Shown here piece by piece: positions 1-6,083 of a stretch of 11,261 bases of DNA. How positions within the stretch are numbered: the first letter of the stretch is position 1; each line of letters begins with the position of its first letter. The stretch is from Bacteroidales bacterium GP4 (GTDB lineage: Bacteria; Bacteroidota; Bacteroidia; Bacteroidales; Muribaculaceae). Location of the stretch: contig DAAL01000168.1 in assembly GCA_001701065.1 (NCBI GenBank), positions 846 through 12,106 of the forward strand, written 5' to 3'. The notes below the pieces were generated by a model that was not told the origin of the DNA, did not search any database, and saw only the letters and a list, made by a program, of their open reading frames with translations. The position numbers and the translations under genes are program-made.

Positions 1-813
1 ATCAACGAACTGCGTGAGACATTGGCTGACAGCGCCAATGAAAGCACCGGCATTGACATGACATGCACGGCTTCGCCCATAGCACTGGGTACAAGGCATC
101 CGCTTTCAATTGTAAAAAATGAGATTATATCTATATTCGCCCGTCTTGGGTTCACTATTGCCGAAGGTCCTGAGATAGAAGATGACTGGCATGTGTTCTC
201 TTCCCTGAATTTCGCTGCCGACCATCCTGCCCGCGACATGCAGGACACATTCTTCATCCAGCGTAACCCCGACGTGCTTCTGCGCACCCACACATCGAGC
301 GTGCAGTCGCGTGTTATGGAGAAGACCCAACCGCCCATCCGCATCATCTGCCCGGGACGAGTTTACCGCAATGAAGCTATCTCGGCGCGTGCCCACTGCT
401 TCTTCCATCAGGTAGAGGCGCTTTATGTGGACGAGCATGTGTCGTTTGCCGACTTGAAGCAGACTCTTCTGTATTTCGCTCAGGAGATGTTCGGTCCCGA
501 AACCAAGATTCGTCTTCGTCCGAGCTACTTCCCCTTCACCGAGCCTTCAGCCGAGATGGACATATCATGTAATCTTTGCGGCGGCAAGGGCTGTTCATTC
601 TGTAAGCACACAGGCTGGGTTGAGATTCTCGGTTGCGGAATGGTTGACCCCAATGTCCTTGAGGCTTGCGGCATAGATTCAAAGAGGTATACCGGTTTCG
701 CTCTCGGTATGGGAGTGGAGCGTATCACTAATCTGAAATATCAGGTAAAGGACTTGCGTATGTTCTCGGAGAATGACACACGCTTCCTTGACGAATTCAC
801 AGCGGCACGATAA
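1..813 (+). CDS. pheS: Phenylalanyl-tRNA synthetase alpha subunit, 3' part (5' end outside window)
   Basis: The catalytic alpha subunit of the cytoplasmic alpha2-beta2 PheRS, which charges tRNA-Phe with phenylalanine using ATP. The frame is open at base 1 and ends at TAA 811-813, so 270 residues are visible. The usual length is about 340, so roughly 70 N-terminal residues (the coiled-coil tRNA-binding arm) lie upstream. Class II signatures are seen in order: [39 protein letters not shown] (motif 2), [19 protein letters not shown] and [11 protein letters not shown] (motif 3, with the Ala of the Phe-binding pocket kept). Before the WVEILG strand lies C-x2-C-x4-C-x2-C, discussed in the findings. 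The first ATG in frame (58) is internal, because family similarity and the open frame continue upstream of it. crcB follows after 8 bp. Confidence 0.97.
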   Translation: MNELRETLADSANESTGIDMTCTASPIALGTRHPLSIVKNEIISIFARLGFTIAEGPEIEDDWHVFSSLNFAADHPARDMQDTFFIQRNPDVLLRTHTSSVQSRVMEKTQPPIRIICPGRVYRNEAISARAHCFFHQVEALYVDEHVSFADLKQTLLYFAQEMFGPETKIRLRPSYFPFTEPSAEMDISCNLCGGKGCSFCKHTGWVEILGCGMVDPNVLEACGIDSKRYTGFALGMGVERITNLKYQVKDLRMFSENDTRFLDEFTAAR

Positions 814-821
814 GCTATCTT

Positions 822-1214
822 ATGAGCCTGTTTCTGCAATATCTGGTAGTGGGGTTAGGCGGCGCATTGGGCGCAATGAGCCGTTTCGGAGTCGAGCATC
901 TCGGTATACTGGACCACGACAAGTACTATTACACTGTGGCTATCAACATTACCGGATGTCTTACCATAGGGGTGCTTTTCGCTCTGTTTGAGCACTGGCA
1001 TGTGCCTAAATTCTACTATTTGTGGATATTGACGGGCTTCCTCGGAGGGTACACCACTTACTCCGCATTTACACTCGATGTCATGCAGCTCCTTGCCGAG
1101 GGCATGGTGGGTCGAGCCATCTTTTATGTCGGAGTCACTCTCATAGGAGGGTTGGGCGGATGCGCTCTTGGACTTTTTGGAACAAGATTAATCCTGAACA
1201 ATATCAACGGATGA
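822..1214 (+). CDS. crcB: Fluoride ion exporter CrcB/FluC
   Basis: A small four-helix membrane protein of 130 aa, the usual size for the family. FluC proteins form antiparallel dimers in the inner membrane that export fluoride and protect enolase and pyrophosphatase. Visible family motifs are GLGGALGAMSRF (residues 11-22), the pore Asn in INITGCLTIG (Asn42), and GFLGGYTTYSAF (72-83). The last motif carries the 'Phe box', which here reads Tyr80/Phe83 instead of the common Phe/Phe. A single gene implies a homodimer. It starts 8 bp after pheS, and its TGA overlaps the nth start in an ATGA (1211-1214), suggesting translational coupling. There is no room for a fluoride riboswitch directly upstream, so expression probably follows pheS. 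The family assignment is firm; the operon is inferred from spacing. Confidence 0.95.
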   Translation: MSLFLQYLVVGLGGALGAMSRFGVEHLGILDHDKYYYTVAINITGCLTIGVLFALFEHWHVPKFYYLWILTGFLGGYTTYSAFTLDVMQLLAEGMVGRAIFYVGVTLIGGLGGCALGLFGTRLILNNING

Positions 1215-1855
1215 CAACAAAAGAACGTTATCAGAGAGCGTTGGAGTGGTTCGCTGAAGCTATTCCTAATGCTGAGACTGAATTGCATTATGATAATCCG
1301 TTTCAGTTGCTGGTCGCTGTTATCCTTTCGGCGCAATGTACTGACAAGCGTATAAACATGGTGACTCCGGCTCTGTTTGAAGCTTATCCCACGGCATTTG
1401 ATATGTCGAAAGCTTCGATAGAGGATATATACGGATTTATAAAATCAGTGAGCTATCCCAATAACAAAGCGAAATCTTTGCTCGGAGCATCCAAGATGCT
1501 TGTGGAGGAATATAACGGCGAAGTTCCGTCCGATATAGACGAACTGATAAAACTTCCCGGCGTGGGACGTAAAACCGCCAATGTGATTCTGGCGGTCGTG
1601 TGGAATAAGGCGGCTATGGCTGTCGATACCCATGTGTTCCGTGTGAGTGAGCGCATCGGGCTGACCACCAACAGTAAAAATCCGCTTCAAACCGAGAAGC
1701 AGCTGTGTAAGTACATTCCGGAGGAGCTTATCCCGAAAGCCCATCACTGGCTTATACTCCACGGTCGATATGTGTGCAAGGCGCGTCGCCCTGACTGCCT
1801 TAACTGTGGACTCACAAGTGTGTGCCGTTACTACCGGCAAGAGAATAAGGGATAG
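1211..1855 (+). CDS. nth: Endonuclease III (bifunctional DNA glycosylase/AP lyase)
   Basis: A base-excision repair enzyme that removes oxidised pyrimidines such as thymine glycol and cleaves the abasic site by beta-elimination. The 214 aa match the usual size (211 in E. coli). The helix-hairpin-helix LPGVGRKTAN (115-124) carries the catalytic Lys121. VDTH (138-141) carries the catalytic Asp139. The C-terminal 4Fe-4S loop has the spacing C-x6-C-x2-C-x5-C (Cys189, 196, 199, 205). I place the start at ATG 1211, which overlaps the crcB stop as ATGA. An open frame extends upstream to about 1022, but that part is the crcB coding sequence in another frame and lacks family similarity. The next gene follows after 35 bp, so it may be in the same transcript. 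Confidence 0.97.
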   Translation: MTTKERYQRALEWFAEAIPNAETELHYDNPFQLLVAVILSAQCTDKRINMVTPALFEAYPTAFDMSKASIEDIYGFIKSVSYPNNKAKSLLGASKMLVEEYNGEVPSDIDELIKLPGVGRKTANVILAVVWNKAAMAVDTHVFRVSERIGLTTNSKNPLQTEKQLCKYIPEELIPKAHHWLILHGRYVCKARRPDCLNCGLTSVCRYYRQENKG

Positions 1856-1890
1856 CTTTGCGGCTGTCCCGTTTGCGAAAATAATCAGGA

Positions 1891-2532
1891 ATGGATGCTG
1901 AACTTACTTTCCTCTTTATAATAGAGGTAATCGGTACTATAGCTTTTGCCATAAGCGGTATACGCATGGCTGCCGCCAAGCGTTTTGACTGGTTTGGCGC
2001 GTACACTATAGGTCTTGTGACTGCAATAGGGGGCGGAACGCTCAGGGATATCCTGCTCAACATCCCCGTGTTCTGGATGCAGACATGGTGGTACCTTGCC
2101 GTGACAGGAATTTCCCTCGCTGTAGTCATAATATTTCGTAAAATTTTGGTCGAAACAAAAATATTGTTTATCTTTGACACAATAGGGTTAGCCCTGTTTG
2201 TTGTCATAGGAATTCAGAAGACCCTTGGAGTGGATTATCCTATGTGGGTAGCCATCATCATGGGAGTCATAACAGGTGCATTGGGCGGCGTATTGCGCGA
2301 TATTTTGCTTAATAATGAACCTTTGTTATTCCAGAAGGACATCTATGCCACTGCTTGCCTTGTGGGCGGCTTGGTGTATTGGATTATTATGACAGCGGGC
2401 GGTTCACCCATGGCGCAGGGACTTGCTTGTGCCGCCGCAGTGATCATAATACGGTTGTTGGCGGTTAAATTCAGCTGGTCGTTGCCTGTGCTTTTGAATA
2501 ATGAAGAACAGTGTAAAAATAAACCGCAATGA
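1891..2532 (+). CDS. UPF0126 / trimeric intracellular cation channel-type membrane protein
   Basis: A polytopic inner-membrane protein of 213 aa with about seven hydrophobic segments. It is built from two copies of the UPF0126 module (PF03458; also called Gly_transporter or bacterial TRIC). Each copy has the signature G-G-x-L-R-D-I-L: GGGTLRDIL at 47-55 and GGVLRDIL at 132-139, with the two Arg-Asp pairs 84 residues apart. Family members such as YadS and YicG of E. coli have been linked to small-solute or cation permeation, and distant relatives are the TRIC K+ channels. The substrate here cannot be read from sequence. The start ATG 1891 lies 35 bp after nth and follows AGGA by only 1 bp. The stop overlaps the GtrA-family start as ATGA (2529-2532). 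Confidence 0.9.
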   Translation: MDAELTFLFIIEVIGTIAFAISGIRMAAAKRFDWFGAYTIGLVTAIGGGTLRDILLNIPVFWMQTWWYLAVTGISLAVVIIFRKILVETKILFIFDTIGLALFVVIGIQKTLGVDYPMWVAIIMGVITGALGGVLRDILLNNEPLLFQKDIYATACLVGGLVYWIIMTAGGSPMAQGLACAAAVIIIRLLAVKFSWSLPVLLNNEEQCKNKPQ

Positions 2533-2975
2533 ACATGATGACAGCAAGAGTAACGTTAAGTCAATCAGTATTGACGCAGTTCCTTAAATACGCATGTGTG
2601 GGTATCCTTAATACATTGGTTACTCTTTGTGTGATTTATATATGTAAATCCCTGTTGGACATTAATCCGTTGGTATCCAATGCCATCGGATATGTGTGTG
2701 GTGTCGTGAACTCTTTTATATGGAATAAGAACTGGGTGTTCAAGTCGTCAGGGCATTATTCCAAGGAGGCAATAAGGTTCCTGATAGGCTTTTTCGTGTG
2801 CTACGGACTCCAGTTCCTCACTGTGTGGGTGCTCAGTTACCAGACCTCGATGAAGGATTTTGAACTTGACATAGCCACATTCACTCTGTCGGGTTACGGT
2901 CTTGCCACTCTTATAGGCAATGTCGTGTACACTTTATCCAATTATGTGTACAATAGAGTAGTCACTTTCCGCTAA
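2529..2975 (+). CDS. GtrA-family membrane protein
   Basis: A four-helix inner-membrane protein of 148 aa (PF04138). GtrA proteins are small membrane partners of polyprenyl-linked sugar transfer and are thought to move undecaprenyl-phosphate-glucose or similar donors across the membrane. Predicted helices are at about 18-40, 48-68, 82-104 and 120-142. The family signature after helix 2 is NSFIWNKNWVF (61-71), and a degenerate copy, NYVYNRVVTF (138-147), closes the protein; this internal repeat is typical of GtrA. I choose ATG 2529 because it overlaps the previous stop as ATGA. ATGs at 2535 and 2538 are possible alternatives and change little. No glycosyltransferase lies beside it, so the lipid-linked sugar is unknown. 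A hairpin terminator follows 19 bp after the stop. Confidence 0.92.
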   Translation: MNMMTARVTLSQSVLTQFLKYACVGILNTLVTLCVIYICKSLLDINPLVSNAIGYVCGVVNSFIWNKNWVFKSSGHYSKEAIRFLIGFFVCYGLQFLTVWVLSYQTSMKDFELDIATFTLSGYGLATLIGNVVYTLSNYVYNRVVTFR

Positions 2976-2994
2976 AACCGATAGGAAAGAACAT

Positions 2995-3037
2995 AACAGC
3001 AGCGGCTCTGAGTCAATGACCCGGAGCCGCTGTTGTT
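2995..3037. terminator. Bidirectional hairpin terminator between convergent genes
   Basis: A 16-bp stem (2995-3010 pairing with 3022-3037, two G-T wobbles) encloses an 11-nt loop. The stem core is CAGCGGCTC / GAGCCGCTG. It sits in the 67-bp gap between the convergent GtrA-family and thioredoxin-like genes, so it probably ends transcripts from both sides. Pure T-tracts are weak on both flanks, but TTGTTGTTAATTAT follows on the + strand. The right flank touches the thioredoxin stop. Confidence 0.8.
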
Positions 3038-3042
3038 GTTAA

Positions 3043-3339
3043 TTATAGGTAGGATTCGATGGTGGAAAGGAGTATTCCTTCATCCATCTCTCCGCTGTAC
3101 CGCCATTCTTCTTTTCCGTCCTTATATATAATAAAGGTGGGAATGGTTTCGATTTCTTCCTCTTTGTCAAGCTCGGTGTTGTTGTCTATATCAAATTGAA
3201 AAACATTCACCTTTCCGGTGAGCTTTTCCTTAATATCAGCTACACGAGGCATCATGTGTTGGCAGTGAGGGCACCATGTGGCGTAGAATTCTACCAAAAC
3301 CACCGGTGAACTGTTGATTATCTCGTCATAATTTTTCAT
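3043..3339 (-). CDS. Small thioredoxin-like protein with a CPHC active site
   Basis: A single thioredoxin domain of 98 aa with no signal peptide, so probably cytoplasmic. The fold's landmarks are all present: VVLVEFYATWCPHC (13-26) with redox cysteines Cys23 and Cys26, and the cis-proline loop TIPTF with Pro67, followed by IIYKDG. Two features differ from classical thioredoxin: the dipeptide between the cysteines is Pro-His (as in DsbA) rather than Gly-Pro, and the buried Asp before the active site is Glu (Glu17). Both would be expected to alter redox potential and proton transfer. An acidic patch, DKEEEIE, precedes the cis-Pro strand. The gene is transcribed toward the GtrA-family gene and away from the efflux operon. 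I found no TAnnTTTG promoter within 80 bp upstream of it. Its redox partner is unknown. Confidence 0.93.
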   Translation of the reverse strand: MKNYDEIINSSPVVLVEFYATWCPHCQHMMPRVADIKEKLTGKVNVFQFDIDNNTELDKEEEIETIPTFIIYKDGKEEWRYSGEMDEGILLSTIESYL

Positions 3340-3435
3340 AATCGCATTATTTATATTTCTATAGTCTTATAACTCGCATATTTTGTAAAAGGTTTCTTGT
3401 AGAGTGAGGATTAAGGTGATGTTTTCACTATTATT

Positions 3436-3444
3436 AACGTTCAT
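3436..3444 (+). promoter_or_regulatory. LytTR-like half-site upstream of the efflux operon
   Basis: AACGTTCAT matches all positions of the published LytTR half-site pattern [TA][AC][CA]GTTN[AG][TG]. Because its core AACGTT is palindromic, the opposite strand also matches at 3433-3441. A weaker copy (TCGGTTTAT, one mismatch) starts at 3465. That is 29 bp away rather than the roughly 21-22 bp expected between half-sites, so assignment to this operon's regulator is tentative. Confidence 0.3.
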
Positions 3445-3515
3445 GTCAGTGACTTGGGGTTTTGTCGGTTTATTATGCATAGTTTTAGAAGGTAAAGTGA
3501 TGTGTATATATTTTG

Positions 3516-3547
3516 TTTGTCGCAGGTTAAGTGAATCTATAATTTTG
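3516..3547 (+). promoter_or_regulatory. Bacteroidota-type promoter of the efflux operon
   Basis: TTTG (3516-3519) is followed after 20 bp by TAATTTTG (3540-3547), a perfect match to the primary-sigma consensus of Bacteroidota (TTTG, about 19-21 bp, TAnnTTTG). Transcription would start near 3553-3555, leaving a leader of only about 17 nt before ATG 3571. This shows that the in-frame GTG at 3547 is promoter DNA rather than a start codon. Confidence 0.75.
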
Positions 3548-3567
3548 TGATTGAATTAATATCACAA
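3545..3567. repeat. Perfect 7-bp inverted repeat over the transcription start (possible operator)
   Basis: TTGTGAT (3545-3551) and ATCACAA (3561-3567) are exact reverse complements separated by 9 bp. The left arm overlaps the end of the promoter's TAnnTTTG box, and the right arm ends 3 bp before the ATG. The left arm lies largely upstream of the predicted transcript start, which argues for a DNA operator rather than an RNA hairpin. The binding protein is unknown. Confidence 0.5.
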
Positions 3568-3570
3568 TTT

Positions 3571-4872
3571 ATGCGAATTAAATATTCTTTAATTACTGTA
3601 CTTTCATTATTGCCGTATTACACAGCGCAGGCTCAGGAGTGGACTTACGCCGATTGCGTGGAGTACGCCCGCGATAACAACATCTCGCTTAAGCAGTCGG
3701 TGCTTAACGAGTCGACATCGGATTTGAGTTACGAGGAGTCCAAGGCGCAGTGGGAGCCGTCGCTTGATTTCAGCACTTCGCATGGACTCACCAATTCGCC
3801 TTGGGGCGACAACAACAAGAACTCCTACAACAGTTCCTATGGGTTCAACGCTGGGTGGACTGTGTGGAACGGCGGTCAGCGCGAAGCCGGAATAAAGAAG
3901 AACAGGATTCTAAGCGAAGCGGCACGGATGAATACTTCCGCCCTGTTCCGGACGCTTGAAACCGACATTCTGAACGCTTATCTTAACATACTCTATTCCA
4001 AAGAGGCAATATCCATTTACGAGGAGGCTGCTGCTCTTAGTTATGCTCAGGCTGAAAGGGCGCGGCAGTTGATGGATGCAGGCAAACTTTCACGGGTTGA
4101 CTATGCCCAGTTGCAGTCACAGTACGAGCAGGACAAGTATTCGCTCGTGAACGCCGAGGGCACTTATCAATCCCGGGTGATGGAGATGAAGCGGCTTCTT
4201 GAACTCGGTATCACCGATTCGCTTAAGCTTAAGGACATAGACTGGGCGCGTACCGACTTGCTTGCTCCGCCGCCGTCCATCGAGGAGAGTTATGTGATGG
4301 CTGCCGGCGTGGACAGCCAGTTGAAATCGCTTGTCCTGAACAGTGACGCAGCCGATGCCGATATAGACATAGCGCAATCCGCCGGTTATCCGTCCGTATC
4401 GCTTAAAGCCGGGGTAGGGAGCGGCTATTATGCCCCGGGCAACTCTTTTAGTGAGCAGATGAAACGTTCTTTCAACGAAAATATAGGGCTGACCATATCC
4501 ATCCCCATTCTTGACAACAAGCGCACCAAGGTGGCTGTGGCGAAAGCCAAGGTGCAAAAACTGAATTCGCAACTGGATATACAGTCGCGCGAAACCCAAC
4601 TCGCTCAGGACGTGGAATCATGGTATATACAATTGAAGTCGGCGCAGGCGCAGTATGTTGCCGGTGAGGAGCAAGTGAAATCCACATCGTTGAGCAGCGA
4701 ACTGGTCAATGAGCAATTCAATCTCGGACTTGTGAATATAGTGGAGCTTATGACTTCGCACAACAATCTCCTGCAGGCACGGCACTCGTTATTGCAGACA
4801 AAGTACATGGCGTTGTTAAGCCGTAAGATGATAGAATTCTATCGCACAGCCGGTGTGACTCTCCCTCAGTAA
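3571..4872 (+). CDS. TolC-family outer-membrane efflux protein
   Basis: The outer-membrane and periplasmic tunnel of the tripartite pump encoded by the next three genes. With the start at ATG 3571 the protein has 433 aa, close to the family norm. It begins with a Sec signal peptide (MRIKYSLITVLSLL, cleavage probably after AQA at residue 21). Two outer-membrane-efflux (OEP, PF02321) repeats follow, roughly 25-215 and 235-430. They contain the usual long Gln/Ala-rich helices, such as the stretch after ALSYAQAERARQLMDAGKL in the first repeat and the QLAQDVESWYIQLKSAQAQY region in the second, and a late NEQFNLGLVNIVEL motif. An in-frame GTG at 3547 would add eight residues before the signal peptide, but it lies inside the promoter. 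The adaptor gene starts 24 bp downstream. Confidence 0.93.
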   Translation: MRIKYSLITVLSLLPYYTAQAQEWTYADCVEYARDNNISLKQSVLNESTSDLSYEESKAQWEPSLDFSTSHGLTNSPWGDNNKNSYNSSYGFNAGWTVWNGGQREAGIKKNRILSEAARMNTSALFRTLETDILNAYLNILYSKEAISIYEEAAALSYAQAERARQLMDAGKLSRVDYAQLQSQYEQDKYSLVNAEGTYQSRVMEMKRLLELGITDSLKLKDIDWARTDLLAPPPSIEESYVMAAGVDSQLKSLVLNSDAADADIDIAQSAGYPSVSLKAGVGSGYYAPGNSFSEQMKRSFNENIGLTISIPILDNKRTKVAVAKAKVQKLNSQLDIQSRETQLAQDVESWYIQLKSAQAQYVAGEEQVKSTSLSSELVNEQFNLGLVNIVELMTSHNNLLQARHSLLQTKYMALLSRKMIEFYRTAGVTLPQ

Positions 4873-4896
4873 AGAAATTAGAATTTAGTTAAATAT

Positions 4897-6081
4897 ATGA
4901 AAATCAACGGTGGAATAATTTTGACAGGCGCAATGGCATTATTTGCGCTCACAGGATGTCACAAAGCTCCTGAGATAACCCTCAAGACGGTAAAAGTGGA
5001 AAAGGGCGACATCAGCGAGTCAGTAACCGCAACAGGTACCGTGGAATCGGTAACGCAGGTCGATGTGGGTACTCAAGTGACCGGAATCATCGAGAAACTT
5101 TATGCTGACTATAACAGCGTGGTGAAAAAAGGCGAGCTTATAGCCGAAATCGAGAAAACCCTTCTTGAAAGCGAACTGCAGAGCGCGAACGCCAACATGG
5201 AATCGGCGCGGTTGACCTACGAGTATAACCGCACCAACTATGAGCGTGACAAGGCATTGCATGCCAAGCAGCTGATAAGCGACTATGACTATCAGACATC
5301 GCTTAAGGACTACGAAGTGTCCAAGACAGCCTACGACAAGGCAAAGGCTGACAGGGTGCGCGCCGCCAAGAATCTTAATTACGCCGAGATATATTCTCCC
5401 ATCGACGGAATTGTGATATCACGTGAGGTGGAAATAGGTCAAACTGTGGTGTCGAGCATGAACGTGGCTAATCTCTTTGTCATAGCCGACCTGGACAATA
5501 TGCAGGTAGTGGGAAATGTGGATGAAGCTGACATAGGTCAGGTAAAAGTGGGGCAGAATGTGACATTTACCGTCGATGCCTATCCCGACGATAAATTCCA
5601 TGGTACAGTCACTCAGGTGCGCCTTAGCCCCACCACTGAAAGCAATGTCGTGACCTATGAGGTCATTGTGGGGGCTTCCAATCCGGAACATAAGCTTATT
5701 CCGGGGCTGACCGCAAACCTTACCATTATGACAATGGAGGAAAACGGAGTTCTCACTATCCCCAACAAGGCTCTGCAGTTTATGCCTCATGATTATCCCG
5801 ATGTTAAAGGGCTTCCCACGGTGAAGGATTCGGTGCCTGATTTTAAACCTCAGGGGGCTGACCGCCGTCAAATATGGGTAGTGGAAGGGGACCGTCTTGA
5901 ACCTAAAGTCATCACAATAGGAGCGTCAAACGGAGCTTTCACTTCTGTGAAGAGCGGTATTGATGAAGGAATGACAGTGGCGCTTGAGTATTCGGTGGCG
6001 CAGGACAAGTCACTTCCGGGACCATCCAATGAGCAAAGTCCGTTTGCGCCGCAGCCTCCGGGTCGAAACAAGAAGAAATAG
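4897..6081 (+). CDS. MacA-type periplasmic adaptor (membrane fusion) lipoprotein
   Basis: The adaptor links the inner-membrane ABC permease to the TolC-type channel. Its 394 aa begin with a lipoprotein signal ending in ALTGC, so Cys21 is the probable lipidated residue. The next residues (HKAPE) lack the acidic surface-export signal known in Bacteroidota, consistent with a periplasm-facing anchor. Domains in order are: first lipoyl half (about 50-88), an alpha-helical hairpin coiled coil (about 88-160), second lipoyl half with YSPIDGIVISREVEIGQTV (166-184), beta-barrel (about 198-280), and a membrane-proximal domain (281-365). The tail is Pro- and Lys-rich. E. coli MacA uses an uncleaved membrane helix instead of a lipid. 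The HlyD/MacA family is certain; MacA type rather than RND type is inferred from the ABC genes that follow. Confidence 0.93.
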   Translation: MKINGGIILTGAMALFALTGCHKAPEITLKTVKVEKGDISESVTATGTVESVTQVDVGTQVTGIIEKLYADYNSVVKKGELIAEIEKTLLESELQSANANMESARLTYEYNRTNYERDKALHAKQLISDYDYQTSLKDYEVSKTAYDKAKADRVRAAKNLNYAEIYSPIDGIVISREVEIGQTVVSSMNVANLFVIADLDNMQVVGNVDEADIGQVKVGQNVTFTVDAYPDDKFHGTVTQVRLSPTTESNVVTYEVIVGASNPEHKLIPGLTANLTIMTMEENGVLTIPNKALQFMPHDYPDVKGLPTVKDSVPDFKPQGADRRQIWVVEGDRLEPKVITIGASNGAFTSVKSGIDEGMTVALEYSVAQDKSLPGPSNEQSPFAPQPPGRNKKK

Positions 6082-6083
6082 TG

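Larger units (their letters stand above)
3340..3570. promoter_or_regulatory. Divergent intergenic regulatory region
   Basis: This 231-bp AT-rich gap lies between the divergent thioredoxin-like and TolC-type genes and is the largest gene-free stretch in the window. I see no credible small ORF in it. It holds a clear promoter for the efflux operon at its right end (3516-3547), a perfect inverted repeat over the start region (3545-3567), a LytTR-like half-site (3436-3444) and a pair of near-identical 11-mers (3412-3422 and 3493-3503). Each is described separately. Confidence 0.7.

Noticed and set aside
814..821. Fluoride riboswitch before crcB
   Set aside because: Only 8 bp separate pheS and crcB, and I could not recognise the riboswitch consensus in the end of pheS.
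1022..1210. Upstream extension of the endonuclease III frame
   Set aside because: This stretch is the crcB coding sequence read in another frame; the translation (Arg/His-rich) has no family similarity, and 214 aa from ATG 1211 is the normal length.
3442..3456. Imperfect 15-bp palindrome CATGTC-AGT-GACTTG
   Set aside because: One arm mismatch and no second copy; too weak to call as an operator on its own.
3547..3570. GTG start that would lengthen the TolC-type protein by eight residues
   Set aside because: The GTG is the last base of the TAnnTTTG promoter box plus the next two bases and lies upstream of the likely transcript start. The ATG at 3571 begins a clean signal peptide.
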